A stretch of 64,000 nucleotides of DNA from Brachypterus glaber (Eukaryota; Arthropoda; Insecta; Coleoptera; Kateretidae). The stretch lies in NCBI GenBank assembly GCA_958510825.1, contig OY294044.1:40212791-40276790 (forward strand), in the 5' to 3' direction. A program made the translations under genes and the position numbers. The notes below the pieces were generated by a model. It was not told the origin of the DNA, made no database searches, and was given only the letters and a program-made list of their open reading frames with translations. Below are positions 11,755 to 22,801 of the stretch, piece by piece. Numbering within the stretch: the first letter of the stretch is position 1; each line of letters opens with the position of its first letter.

Positions 11755-12332
11755 AACTTCAAAAATTCAAATATATTAGATCATATCTTAAAATTAAAAA
11801 AAAAATGTCCTTTGGTATTGTACCATGAGGTAAGAAAAAACATGATTGCAAGTCAATAAATAAATTATATTCACTGATATCAACATCTGCAACATCACAC
11901 GTTAGACAAATTTAAGATACTGTTATGAGGGTGGAATCCATTTTAGTAAAAAATGTTCATTTTCTAAGTGGATTAACTGTCATATTTTATTTCAGAAATA
12001 TATGAACTACTTTGAAAGCACCGGCGTACAAATTTCTGTAAGTCCAAACTTCAAAAATTCAAATATATTAGATCATATCTTAAAATTAAAAAAAAAATGT
12101 CCTTTGGTATTGTACCATGAGGTAAGAAAAAACATGATTGCAAGTCAATAAATAAATTATATTCACTGATATCAACATCTGCAACATCACACGTTAGACA
12201 AATTTAAGATACTGTTATGAGGGTGGAATCCATTTTAGTAAAAAATGTTCATTTTCTAAGTGGATTAACTGTCATATTTTATTTCAGAAATATATGAACT
12301 ACTTTGAAAGCACCGGCGTACAAATTTCTGTA
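11755..12332. repeat. Tandem duplication, 286-bp unit, offset 292 bp
   Basis: 11755-12040 and 12047-12332 look identical by eye, both starting aacttcaaaaattcaaatat and ending ggcgtacaaatttctgta. They are separated by six bases (agtcca). Such high identity implies a recent duplication or an assembly artefact. It lies directly upstream of the predicted LTR starting at 12337. Confidence 0.9.
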
Positions 12333-12336
12333 TTTT

Positions 12337-13114
12337 TGTAACGCTCTGTATAGTTAGTCTATTTTTAAGCAGTAATAAATTAACTTGCGGCGAATAATTG
12401 ATTTATCTAAAATGAAATGCCGACTGAAGATCCGCGTCTCAGTTGATATTCAAGTTGACCTAGATTTTGGTGACTCAGTACTTTAGGCCATAAATATAGG
12501 ATAATAAGCGTCAGTTGCGCACTAATTAGTTAGACTTAGAAAATTTAACTGTTAAAGAAAATGATTGACAATTTTTAAATAATATGTGAATATAAACTTT
12601 TAAAAATGAAAATTAATTTATGTAAAAAAGACTTTTCCGTGCCGCGATTTAAAATTATATTTTAAATATGAACATTAAAAGTCGAGTAACATTTAGGGTG
12701 TGGTCATTATAAACTTTTATAAATGTATTTTAAATTAAAGATAAAAGTTCTACTATGGAACACAGTAACCAGAACTAGAAAAATAGTTAAAAGATTTAAC
12801 TAAGAAATATAAGTATAGATTAGTTTGACCAAATGTAATAATTTGAATTTATGCTATTAAATTCAATTAGTAATTAAAAGTAATTATTTTTCTTAAAGCA
12901 CACCTCGTTATACGAATTTCGCTACTCTTAAACAGAAGTCAAATGCATTTCTGTATATTTTATGAAACGTCTTCAGATAGTACATCTACCCATAATTAAA
13001 AATAAACACCCGCTCGGTTTTATATAGATCAAATTTAACGATCCAAGATCCAGAAGTAATTAATGAAATATTTATTAAAAACAATATATGTAGTAGGAAA
13101 GGCGTTTCGTAACA
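12337..13114 (+). repeat. Probable 5' LTR of a Gypsy-type element
   Basis: The proposed LTR runs from TGTAACGC at 12337 to GTAACA at 13114, giving TG...CA boundaries. An initiator-like TCAGTTGCG lies at 12511 just downstream of an ATAAATATA stretch, as in many insect LTR promoters. A primer-site-like sequence follows immediately and a gag frame starts 370 bp later. No matching 3' LTR occurs in the window, so the left boundary is inferred only from sequence signatures. Confidence 0.5.
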
Positions 13115-13132
13115 TTGGTTGTCAGGTGTTTC
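13115..13132 (+). promoter_or_regulatory. Candidate tRNA primer binding site
   Basis: ttggttgtcaggtgtttc directly follows the inferred LTR end CA. It resembles the TGG-initial, TGTCAG-containing primer sites next to 5' LTRs of many insect Gypsy elements. That resemblance is from memory and needs comparison with tRNA 3' ends. Confidence 0.4.
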
Positions 13133-13486
13133 GCGGGTTAGAAGACAGCGTGGAATTTTATGGATTTTTCTGGAATTTTACCGAAATTTTACCGAATTTT
13201 TTTTTTTTTTTTGATTTTTTATCAATTTTTTTTTGTTAATAATGCACATCAGATCATCGCTAACCACGTTTTTAATGAGTTAGAAGAAAGTTTAGGCATT
13301 GATAGAATTTTTTCTAGATTTTTTTTTGAAAAAAAAAATTAGATTTTTTGGTGTGATATTCGAAGAGAATATAACTTTCCGAGATGCGGAAGAAGTATTA
13401 TGTTTTTTCTGTCTTCTATTAACGAGTAGTGCTATCGTTTAACTTAAATTCAGTTACACGGAGAAAAATAAAAAAAAAAAAGAAAA

Positions 13487-14043
13487 TGGCTCAACCAAAT
13501 CCTCGAGCTACAGCTTCGGCTGAACAAGTCATTAAAGTGGAGTGGCCCCCCAATTTTGTCGAGTCCCAGATGAGCTTGGCTAATATCGCAGCGATTAAAG
13601 AATTTGATGGTACGGGAAATGTCGATGATTTTTTAAATTTTATTGAAGACATGGGAACTTTGTGTAAATGGTCCGTAACAACTCAAATTGCTACGGCTCG
13701 TTTAAAAATGATCGGTCAAGCAAAAAGATTCGTACAGTCAAGCAGTGAAATTAAGCAAGCGAATATTTGGGCAGATTTTAAAAAATTATTGCAAAACCAA
13801 TACCAAACGAAAAAATATTATTCAGAGGTATTAAATAACTTTATGACGTGCAAACAAAGGGTTGGAGAAAATTGCAAAGATTTTTTAGTACGAGTAAAAT
13901 TAGCAGCAAGCCAGACAATTACTACTCCTTTAAACGATTCTTTGAAAAGTAAACTTGAAGTGGACACATTGGCTATATTTATGGCAGGCCTTCTTTTGCC
14001 CATTAAGCAACGAGTTCTATCAGCAGCTCCGGAAAAACTTTAG
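13487..14043 (+). CDS. gag: Gypsy-type gag polyprotein, truncated
   Basis: The start is taken at ATG 13487 (aaagaaaATGG), because the residues encoded upstream are low-complexity. The 185-residue product has a short basic N-terminus, then the helical capsid-like core typical of Ty3/Gypsy gag: an FDGTG motif, W-rich helices, and a conserved stretch ending in KDFLVRVKLAASQ. It would form the particle shell that packages element RNA. The frame stops at TAG 14041-14043, four bases before a TA-flanked DNA element, so nucleocapsid and pol are missing. It follows the candidate LTR and primer site. The family call is confident; membership of this exact LTR copy is inferred from position. Confidence 0.8.
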
Positions 14044-14048
14044 TTATA

Positions 14049-15211
14049 ACACTAGGCAACAAATCGCAACTTTTTTTTTTTGCCCCGATCGGAAAGTAAA
14101 TTTTTCTTACTAATTCGAGGGCGTATAATCCGAATTTGACCTTAGAAAAATTCCAGGACCTAAAATTTTTGAGATATAAGTTCAGGTAATAATGACGTTT
14201 TTTTTCAAAATCTTTAAAAAAAAAGAGTAGAATTTTGAAAATTTTAGTGTATATTAAAAAAAATACGAGGAATTCAAAAATCTATATGTCAAGAACCTAC
14301 TGCCAGAGTAAGTACGCGAAAAAAAAATAAAAAGGTTAAAATGAAAGTGCAGAGTTTACTTAATTGCTCATTTGTGGCAAAACTATCTATTTTTTTAAAA
14401 AACTTTATAGAACTTAATTTGTAGATTATAAAATTCTCTACAAAAATATTTATACAAATATTTTTTTATTTTGCTTAGTTTGTTCCTAAAAAGTAAATAA
14501 ATGAAAAAGATATAAAATTAAAGTACACAGTGTAAACTTTTTTCCCGAGCCCAAAAAATATATTTTTCTTATCAATTTAAAGGCGCAGAATCCAAATTTG
14601 ACCTTAAAAAAAATAACGTCTTATTTTTTAAATTTTAGTACATGCAATTATGCCAATTTAAAAATAATTTATAAAACAAAATATTGTGTATTTTTTGTTT
14701 GTTTTTTAATGGTTCTACATCATAAAAATGTTACTTTATTACATAAGAACCATAATACGTAACATTTTTTTAGTTCATTTTTGACCCCCCAGTAATGATT
14801 TTTAACAATTTTTAGCATGAGTACGTGGCGATAAGCTTGTCCCCTTATGCACCCTTCTTCTTACCCTCCACCCCTACTTAGTTTTGTCACATTATCCATT
14901 TTTTTTAATTTTTTTTTTCATAATATCCCTATTTATTTTACCTATGAATTTAAAGTTTCTATGTTTTAAGTTGGGTATTTTTTAACTAATATTGAGTCGC
15001 CGAATCCAAATTTGTCCTTGGAATATTTTTGTCTCCCATGATTTTAGAACAAAAGAGGGATAAAATAATGATTTTTTAACATGTTTATCTTACTTTACTC
15101 AGAAAACTTAGGTAATAGAAATATTCTGGGGCCAGATTCGGTTTCAGCGACCCAAAATTAGTTAAAAAACATATGACTCCAATCGGGGCAAGAAACCGTG
15201 TTGCCTAGTGT
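14049..15211. mobile_element. TA-flanked TIR element with internal subrepeats
   Basis: The ends are perfect 12-bp inverted repeats, ACACTAGGCAAC at 14049 and its complement at 15200-15211, flanked by TA at 14047-14048 and 15212-15213. Weaker inverted similarity continues inward (gccccgatcgg on the left, aatcggggc on the right). A subunit containing aatccaaatttgaccttaaa recurs near 14590 and, in altered form, near 14130 and 15003. There is no transposase frame. It is a non-autonomous element, with TA duplication in the style of Tc1/mariner, inserted just after the gag stop. Confidence 0.8.
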
Positions 15212-15357
15212 TATCGAAGAGAGAAACTAGGCCGGTGGTCCTTCTAAAAAAAAAATAAATATTCTGTCCTAGTTTTTTACGGCTTTACAACCAGTTGGGG
15301 GTCAGCCAGACCCCTCTAAAATCATTTGGCATATAAAGCCATTTCCACCTCAAACAT
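15212..15357 (+). repeat. 145-bp dispersed repeat, copy 1
   Basis: Starts ttatcgaagagagaaactag and ends gccatttccacctcaaaca. It is about 98% identical to 22487-22632. It begins exactly at the right end of the TA-flanked element. It contains no open frame. Its TG/TA start and CA end loosely resemble a tiny LTR, but the two copies have different flanks and the second has no polypurine tract before it. Confidence 0.8.
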
Positions 15358-16640
15358 TTGGTCCAAATTCGAGCACGGATTGAATTAGTAATTTAATTTT
15401 GTGTTTTTTTGTGCATTAAAAACTTTTTAGTTTGCAATTATCAAGTTTAAAATAATTAATATAATACATAAAACATTTTTCTGTATGATTTTATTTCTAT
15501 ATTAGGAAAACATAAAAAAAAGACGTTAAAGAATGGTGCCTACTTGTTGAAAAATTCTATAATTCTGCCTATTTTAATATTTTTCGTATATATTTTTGCG
15601 TACACATATGACATACATATATAAAAAATAAAAATAGTTAATAAAATACTATAATTATAATTATAATTTATAAAACAAACAAATATACTTATAAATAATA
15701 TAAAAATGATTAATTTTGAAAGGACATTGCTCTGAAGTCAGTTGAAGCCAACGTGACATAAAAAACTGTGTTAGGGTTTTTACGATCTTTTTTTTTGGAT
15801 ACTCGACCTTGTTGAAGAGTTTATTCAAAAAGGATATATTATAAATTAATTTTAAAAATAATTAACATGATTATAATTTATTAATAATTATAATTTATGT
15901 ATTTTCAAACATAGAATTTTGTTTTTTGTGTTTTGAGAGATTTTTATACTCATATTTTTGAGAAAAATCTATAAATAAAATAATAATTTAAGCAATTATA
16001 AAACAGCTATTTTGCTATATTAATTAAAAAATAATAATTATAAGACTATGTGTCTAAGACCAGTTGTATGACTATTTTGTCTGACTGTGTTCTATTAAAA
16101 AAACGGTTCTGAATTTTGAGCCGTATAAAAAAGTCTATTTGACTAAAAAAATCAGTCTTTGTTACTATATTTTATTGAAATAAATAAGACTACGTGTCTA
16201 TGATAATAGATAATTATCTATTAATATTTAAAAAAGTCCAGGAAAGGCATTTTATATAACAAATTTTATTACAAAGCTGATCAATCTTACAAATTGTGAT
16301 AGCATATACCCGAGTTGTAGGTATAAAAAGTCCTTATAAGGCATTTATTATTAAAACTTGTCTATATTTTGCTATTTTGCATTGGAAAAAAGTCCTAAAT
16401 TTAGGCAAAAGTTATTGAAATTTTTAAGTTATATATAACTAAAACTAAAATTAAAAATTAATAAAATATTTACTAGAATTATTTCTGTAATTTTTATTAA
16501 AATATATTTTGAAACTTAATTTTGTTTCAAATCAAAATCATTTGATTAAAAAGATATTTTTTTTTTGTTTTCCATATTTTTTGGAGTTAAAAACGTTGTT
16601 GTCAAGCATTTTTTAGGTATTTTGCTGTCGCTATACATAC
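15358..16640. other. Unrecognised AT-rich leader upstream of BEL/Pao
   Basis: Extremely AT-rich. A phrase built on aagactatgtgtctaagac recurs in varied form near 16042 and 16186. A 5' LTR for the BEL/Pao element was searched for and not recognised; none of this matches the partial 3' LTR at 21641. Confidence 0.4.
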
Positions 16641-16719
16641 AAATAATTTATTTCTTTCAATAAAATTTTATTGGGTTTAAATTGATAAAATAAATTTAAT
16701 TTAAATTTAAAGCTTTATT

Positions 16720-17698
16720 ATGGCTGAAATAGAAGTCATGAAAAAAGAAAGAGCTTCTTATTTTAATAAATTAAATAAAATTGTAACATTATTGAAAATT
16801 TTTGAGAGAATAACTCCCTCTGAAATTCAGATTAATGATTTTTTAGCGAGATATTATGACATAGAGTCTCTTTATACGTCATTTCTTTCGGTTCATCAGT
16901 CAATAATAACTGAATTGGTTAAAAATAAAAAAGAGACCGACGAACACGATCAAATCTTAGAAAATTTCGAAGATACTTATTACTTAATAAAATCCAAAGC
17001 AAATAAAATTGAAAATAATGTCAAAATGGAAAATAAACCTGTCAATCAAACGACAAGGGTAAAATTACCTCAAAATAGATTTACCTATTTTTTCTGGAGA
17101 CATTAAACAATATGTAACTTTTAAAGAACTTTTTAATAGCTTAATTAATTTAAATCCAGATCTCTCGGATACTCTACGTTTTTATTATCTCATTTCGAGT
17201 CTGCGCAATGAACCGTTAAATTTACTTTCGTCATTGCCAAAAACGGCAGCTAACTATAGCATAGCTTTAGCTACGCTAGATAATAGATATTATAATAAAA
17301 GAACTATTGCTAATAAACATTTTGAAACTATTTAAACTATTAAACCAATTCAAGTTAAGTCAGCAACAGCCTTACGAACTGTTTTTGATATTTTTTTGGA
17401 AAATTATAAAGCTTTACAAACTTTAGATATGTCCGCTGATGAATTAAATAGCTTTTTATTTTTAAATTTAATGTTACAAAAATTAGATGCTGAAACCAGA
17501 GAAAAGTTTGAGTTATCTTTGGAAGTAAATAAATTTCCTACTTTCCAAAATATTGAGGATTTTATACGATCCCAATGTAGAGCTTTAGAAGCTTCAAATA
17601 AAACCGTCTGTCATCAGTATAGAGCGGAAAATATTTATAAAAATTCATTTAATAAATATCAGACTTTTAATAGGTCAAATTATAATTATGATCGATAA
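16720..17698 (+). pseudogene. gag: BEL/Pao gag (DUF1759-like), broken
   Basis: The frame opens at ATG 16720 and encodes a helical N-terminus. It shifts frame near 17080, so the 128-residue product ends at 17106, but the homologous reading continues in another frame (around 17085-17333: SGDIKQYVTFKELF, then SSLRNEPLNLL). It meets a stop near 17333 and resumes at 17396-17698 with LQKLDAETREKFE and DFIRSQCRALEAS. These motifs match the DUF1759 gag region of BEL/Pao elements, which builds the particle shell. At least one frameshift and two in-frame stops make it a pseudogene. Protease and RT of the same element follow in order. Confidence 0.85.
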
Positions 17699-17739
17699 AA
17701 TAATCGATCAAATGATCATAAAATATCACTTTTAACAAA

Positions 17740-17952
17740 TACTTATGAACAAACTTGTGCATTATGTCACTCAAAAAATCATTTTATTTCTGAATGTTCT
17801 ACTTTTTTAGGTAAACCTATTTCTGATCGATATAATATTATAAAAAAATCATATTTATGCGTAAATTGCTTAAAAAATCATAAGGGTCCTTGTATGGCAA
17901 AAGTTAATTGTAAAGTTTGTTCTAAAAAGCATAATACTCTATTACATTTTTA
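17740..17952 (+). pseudogene. BEL/Pao gag zinc-knuckle region
   Basis: Downstream of a stop at 17696-17698 the reading continues with a CALCHSKNHFISEC knuckle (C-X2-C-X4-H-X4-C). Further Cys/His pairs follow (CVNCLKNHKGPC, CKVCSKKH), ending at a stop near 17950. Paired knuckles of this kind lie between gag and protease in BEL/Pao elements and bind element RNA. It is a continuation of the broken gag and not a separate gene. Confidence 0.8.
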
Positions 17953-18054
17953 ATCTAAACAAAACGAAAATACTTTGACAAATATAAGTCAAGAAAATCA
18001 ACATTCGACTTCTAAAACTGTTTTAACTAGTATATCAACAAATAAAAATAATAC

Positions 18055-18500
18055 TATTATTACCCACAGCAACTTTTAATATTATAGACAATTTAGGTAA
18101 TAAACAAATAGTTAGAGCAATTTTGGACACAGCATCTCAAGTTAATCTTTTAACAGAGTCCTGTGTTCAGCGGTTAGGCTTAAATAGAAATCGTACTTCA
18201 GTACCAATCACCGGTTTAAGGGGAAGTTCCACCCTAGCTAGGTGTAGTACTACCTGTATAATTAATTCCAACTTTAATAATATTAACTTTGAAATTGATG
18301 TAATTATTATTTCTTCTATATGTGGTAATATGCCTAAAACTTCATTTGAACTTCAAGATAATAGTTATATTCAAAATTTAAACTTAGCTCATCCTTTTTT
18401 CAATAAACCACAACCGGTAGATATGCTACTAGGCGCTGAACACTTTCCAAAAATTTTATTAAATAATAAAATAAACAATAATATGATTCCACTGCATTAA
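18055..18500 (+). pseudogene. BEL/Pao aspartic protease (DUF1758-like)
   Basis: The coherent reading ATFNIIDNLGNKQIVRAILD leads into DTASQVNLL, the BEL/Pao aspartyl protease active-site region. The usual D-S/T-G triad has Ala in place of Gly, which would be expected to impair catalysis. Later motifs (GLRGSSTLARCSTT, then VDMLLGAEHF) match the DUF1758 protease fold. The frame open from 18123 ends at TAA 18498-18500. In an intact element this enzyme would cleave the polyprotein. It lies between the zinc knuckles and RT, in canonical order. Confidence 0.8.
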
Positions 18501-18630
18501 ACACTATTTTCGGTTATGTCTTGATGGGTAAATTAGATTTTAATTTAAATATTTTTAATAATCCTTATTTTTAAATTCATCATTAGATGAAGTTGTACAA
18601 AAATTTTGGGAACTAGAAAAAATCCCTAAC

Positions 18631-19938
18631 ATGCCCATTGAAGAACCGGAAGATAAAATATGCGAAAATAATTATGTTCAAAATGTAACTAGAGATATTT
18701 TAGGGAGATATACTGTATCTTTACCTTTTAAAAATAATCCCAACTGTCTGGGAGATTCAAAAAATAAAGCGATAAAATTTTTTTATTCGTTAGAAAAATC
18801 TTTATTAAACAATCCTAATTTATATAGAGAATATAAAGCGTTTATGCAAGATTATTTAGATGCTGGGCATATGCAAATTGCGCCCATGCAATCAGTTCAA
18901 AATAAAAACTCATATATAATGCCTCATCATAGCGTAATTCGCTCAGAAAGTACTTCAACAAAATTAAGGGTAGTTTTCAATAGCTCTGCTACTACCACTA
19001 CTGGTATTTCTTTAAATGATATACTGTTAAAAGGTCCTAAGTTACAAAAGGACATTTCAGTTTTATTACTTCATTTTAGATTATATAAATATGTTTTAAT
19101 ATCAGATATTAAACAAATGTATCGACAAATATATATAAATCCTAAGCAATGGGATTATCAAAAAATAGTTTGGCGATTTTCTCGCTCTGATCCACTTCTA
19201 GAATATCAATTAAAAACCGTTACTTTTGATAATAAATCGGCTCTCTTTTTAGCCTTAAGAACTCTTAAAAAACTTGCGGATGATGAGAGAGAAAAATATC
19301 CCTTGGCTGCCAAAGTATTAGATAAAAGTGTCTATGTTGATGACGTAGTGACAGGCACTGACACAATTGACGAATTATTAAAAATTCAAAATGAACTTAT
19401 TCAACTTACTACTGCAGGTTGTTTTCCCCTCAGGAAATGGGCTAGTAATACCCCTCTTGCATTAAAAGCAGTACCAGAAAGACACACGTTATTTTTTGAT
19501 CCTGATCATGACACAATTTTAAAAATTTTAGGCCTTAAATGGAATTCAAATTTAGATTTTTTCTTTTATGAAGTAAAACCTCTTTCAAACATAGGATTTT
19601 TATCCCCTGTAACTTTTGCAATTAAAACATTGATTCAAAAATTATGGGCACAAAAAATAAATTGGGATGAAAAGTTGCCCATAGACATAGAAAAAGTTTG
19701 GACAGATTTTCAAACAGAATTACCAATGTTAAAAAATATTCAAATAACACGTCATTTGCCAATAAATAGTAAAAATTGTTCCTTTGAGTTGCACGGATTT
19801 TGCGATGCCTCCAATTTGGGTTATTGCGCCGTAGTATACTTACGTACTCTTGATAGTACTAATAATAAAATAACTTGTAGCTTATTAACAGCTAAGTCCA
19901 AAGTTTCACCCCTAAACGCATATCAATTTCACGTTTAG
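18631..19938 (+). pseudogene. pol: BEL/Pao reverse transcriptase and RNase H N-terminus
   Basis: 435 residues. The RT fingers and palm include the KLRVVFNSSA motif (around residue 112), ISDIKQMYRQI (158) with the first catalytic Asp, and YVDD (235-238) with the catalytic pair. GFCDASNLGYCAV near residue 390 begins RNase H. Between SRSDPLLEYQLKTVTF and the next block the family residues are altered (DNKSALFLA where GNKSAPFLA-type is usual). The frame shifts at about 19910 in the RNase H domain, which continues at 19930-20215. RT copies element RNA into DNA; this copy cannot make full-length pol. Confidence 0.9.
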
Positions 19939-20637
19939 AATTATGCGCTGGATTATTACTTGCAGACATAATGAAATTTGTTATGCAAACCTATGAAGGT
20001 TTTATTTCTTTCAGTAGAATACAAGCATATACCGACTCAACGATAGTCTTAAATTGGTTAGCCTGTAGTCCACATAAGAGGAAAACATTTGTGGCCAATC
20101 GGGTTGCGATTATTCAAGAAAAAATACCATTTAAATTGTGGAATCATGTTTCAACGCATGACAATCCTTCATATTGTTCATCACGAGACCTGACTCCATC
20201 ACAAATAATATCATCCCTTATGGTGGGGAGGACCGAAGTGGTTGTCTTTAGCCCGCGAAGACTGGCCTAAATTAATTAATATAGTGCCTCCAAACCCCGA
20301 ATCATCAGCTGAGGAGGTAAAGACTGTTTTAGTAATAACTAATTGTTTAAATTTTATTGACATAATAAACAAATTTTCAACGTTGCAAAAACTTCAAAGA
20401 ATAATTTGTTTATGTATTAAGTTTAGTAAAAAATGTAGAAAAATTGAAACTTCAAATATAATTACTCAAAATGACCTTAACGAAAGTTTAATTTACTTGA
20501 TTAAAATTGTACAAAACGTAGTTTTTAAGTCGGAAGTATCTCAAATTTTAAAAAATAAAATATGTACCGGTCCACTTAGGGCTTTAAATCCATTTATAGA
20601 TAATAATGGAGTATTATGTGTCGGCGTACCTTTTTAA
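19930..20637 (+). pseudogene. pol: BEL/Pao RNase H remainder and connection domain
   Basis: RNase H resumes with SRLELCAGLLLADI and the YTDSTIVLNWL motif carrying a catalytic Asp. It then continues to DLTPSQIISS near 20200. Another frameshift near 20215 leads into the frame 20242-20637 (LSLAREDWPKL, PLRALNPFIDNNGVLCVG), the linker that precedes the integrase zinc-binding region. The frame ends at 20637 inside that region, and much of the HHCC zinc-binding domain is missing before the integrase core. Confidence 0.8.
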
Positions 20638-21149
20638 TCATTAAATCATATCATATTATATACTTGCATCCAGGATTTAATACTCTTCACAATATTTTAA
20701 GACAACAGTTCTGGATTTCATTTCAACCTTTAAAGGGAAACTTACCAGAAGCCCGAATTTCAGAAACAAGGGCCTTTAAGTATGTCGGAGTAGATTTTGC
20801 TGGGCCTTTTAAAATTAAAATGTCCAAGACACGGGGTAAAACCACCCTTAAATCGTACATTTGCTTATTTGTATGTTTTACGACTAAAGCTATTCATTTA
20901 GAATTAGCGTCCGATTTATCGACTGAGGCGTTTCTCGCGACATTTGGCAGATTCACTGCACGTATAGGGCGCTGTATTAGAATTCATAGTGATCAGGGCA
21001 CTAATTTTGTTGGCGCTAAAAAAGAGCTTTATAAATGTATGTCCAGAGCCATCGAAACAGAGAATTTTGAATGGCATTTAAACCCTCCCTCAGCACCACA
21101 TATGGGTGGACTTTGGGAAGCTGGTGTTAAGGGACTAAAACACATTTAA
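20616..21149 (+). pseudogene. pol: BEL/Pao integrase core
   Basis: The DDE residues are visible: Asp in FKYVGVDFAGPF, Asp in RIHSDQGTNFVGA and Glu in MGGLWEAGVK. The HHCC zinc-binding segment upstream is collapsed; FQPLKGNLPEAR follows LRQQFWIS directly, indicating an internal deletion. Integrase inserts the DNA copy into the genome. The frame stops at 21149 just after GVKGLKHI, and the C-terminal domain is found downstream in other frames. Confidence 0.88.
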
Positions 21150-21550
21150 TTAGAGTCATAGGTGAAAAAATATTAACCTACCTATGAAGAATTAAACACT
21201 GTTCTTACACAAATTGAGAGCATTTTAAATTAGGGACATTACCTGAAGATGACCTATCTCATTTGAATATTAATCGCTTATCTCGGTGGCAAAAATTAAA
21301 ATACATCCACCAATCATTCTGGCGTAGATGGCATACAACAGTTACGTTTGGACTTTTACACGTTACAACAACGTTATAAGTGGTCTAAACCTGATAAAAA
21401 TATTGAAATAGGCTAGTTAGTTATCATTAAAGATGACAATATAAAATCACCTAGATGGAACCTAGGTAGAATTCGCGTTGCTACTGTTAAAACTAAAATG
21501 GGCATTTTGCAAAGGCCAGTACATAAACTCTGTCCATTGCCAAATGAATA
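21150..21550 (+). pseudogene. BEL/Pao integrase C-terminal region (DUF5641-like)
   Basis: Translations in shifting frames read LSRWQKLKYIHQSFWRRWHT, then LQQRYKWSKPDKNIEIG, then SPRWNLGRIRVATVKTKMG and RPVHKLCPLPNE before a stop near 21550. This order and wording are characteristic of the DUF5641 tail at the end of BEL/Pao pol. Several stops and frameshifts interrupt it. The polypurine tract lies about 80 bp further on. Confidence 0.8.
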
Positions 21551-21630
21551 AATGTTTTCCTAAATTAACCAATACATATTTGGTTAATTTTAATTTTTTA
21601 AATTTTTCTCTCAGAAATATAGGATATTTC

Positions 21631-21640
21631 AGGGGGGGAG
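21631..21640 (+). promoter_or_regulatory. Polypurine tract of the BEL/Pao element
   Basis: aggggggga-type purine run (agggggggag) immediately precedes TGTTAAATAAAG, the expected second-strand primer position next to a 3' LTR. Confidence 0.75.
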
Positions 21641-21784
21641 TGTTAAATAAAGCATAGTAAAATAAATTAAATATAATAAATAAGGTTCCATACATTAGAT
21701 ATGTACTTGGACTCGTCCACTGCCCCTATCAACAGGTGTGCATAAAACAAAAATCAGTATGAATCGACACGAGTATGAATTAGT
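21641..21784 (+). repeat. Partial 3' LTR of the BEL/Pao element
   Basis: Begins TGTTAAATAAAG right after the polypurine tract and carries two gtatgaatcgac/gtatgaatta phrases. LINE-derived coding sequence replaces it from about 21785, so the LTR end is lost. No partner 5' LTR was recognised upstream of 16720. Confidence 0.65.
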
Positions 21785-22122
21785 ATGACAGAAGTATCGA
21801 CAGCAAACCTACGAGATACAATTATTATAATTGTCTATATGTCCTATGTCAGATCACATTTGGAATATTGTTCGGTAGTTTGGTGTCCTAATTATGCTGT
21901 TCTTATTACTGCTTTAGAAAACGTTCAAAGACGTTACCTCAAATATCTGTATCATAGGAAATATGGTGAGTATCCAGCTAGAGGGATACCTAATTTGCTA
22001 AATGATTTCTCGTTTCAATCGTTATCTGTAAGACGTCAACAAGCATCAATTATATTTTTGTATAAATTGATCAATAATAAGATTGACTGTATAGAGCTAT
22101 TAAACCTGTGTGAGTTTTTGAA

Positions 22123-22128
<6 letters not shown>
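21785..22128 (+). pseudogene. jockey/CR1-type LINE RT C-terminal fragment
   Basis: The coding match starts near 21812 and runs SYVRSHLEYCSVVWCPNYAV, then LENVQRRYLKYLYHRKYGEYP, RGIPNLL and SVRRQQASIIFLYKLINNKID. This is the post-RT thumb and C-terminal region of jockey/CR1-group LINEs, as also seen at 45934-46539. It stops at LNLCEFLNK and passes directly into an (AAAT)n tail, lacking the usual last domain. It is severely 5'-truncated and inserted into the BEL/Pao 3' LTR. Confidence 0.8.

Positions 22129-22206
<78 letters not shown>
22122..22206 (+). repeat. (AAAT)n LINE tail
   Basis: About 21 perfect AAAT units directly follow the LINE fragment, probably the expanded 3' tail of that insertion. 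Confidence 0.9.
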
Positions 22207-22208
<2 letters not shown>

Positions 22209-22486
22209 GTTTCGCGAACAAAAGCATTCTAAAATAACGTCGCGATCTTAAGAAAATGCGTACACCTAAATTAAACGTTTAATAACATTTTAAAGTGTCA
22301 TGTGTATGTCCCACATTTTAAACTATCTTCAAGGATAATTCGAAGATAAAACTATTTCAACAAGAGAGCTCTCATTCCTAGGAATCAACAGAAATCTTGG
22401 GTAAGTCTTTTTTTGATTATAATTGTTAAGACATATCTAGTATGCCAAAGACCCTATAATTATCCCTATGCCTTTTAGTCTATTAT
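22207..22486. other. Unrecognised spacer
   Basis: No gene or repeat recognised between the LINE tail and the second 145-bp repeat. Confidence 0.4.
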
Positions 22487-22632
22487 TATCGAAGAGAGAA
22501 ACTAGGCCGGTGGTCCTTCTAAAAAAAAAATAAACATTCTGTCCTAGTTTTTTACGGCTTTACAACCTGTTGGGGGTCAGCCAGACCCCTCTAAAATCAT
22601 TTGGCATATAAAGCCATTTCCACCTCAAACAG
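22487..22632 (+). repeat. 145-bp dispersed repeat, copy 2
   Basis: Nearly identical to 15212-15357 and ends at the same CCTCAAACA; flanks on both sides differ. It lies 7.3 kb downstream of copy 1 in the same orientation, on the far side of the BEL/Pao element. Confidence 0.8.
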
Positions 22633-22801
22633 GAGTCGTAGAAAAAATTGTGTACATTACTGTCAGAAAGGTCTTTCTCAAACTCGCGATGTTTCCGCAC
22701 TCGCCTACGCGGATCGTGCTGAACATTCGCACATGCGAACTAAGTCACTTTCCAGCACGTTATGTAAAATACTACTGTAGGATATAGTTACGCATGCATT
22801 A

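Noticed and set aside
15212..22632. The 145-bp repeats as the LTRs of the BEL/Pao element
   Set aside because: The BEL/Pao polypurine tract and LTR start are at 21631-21641, more than 800 bp before copy 2, and copy 2 has no purine tract before it.
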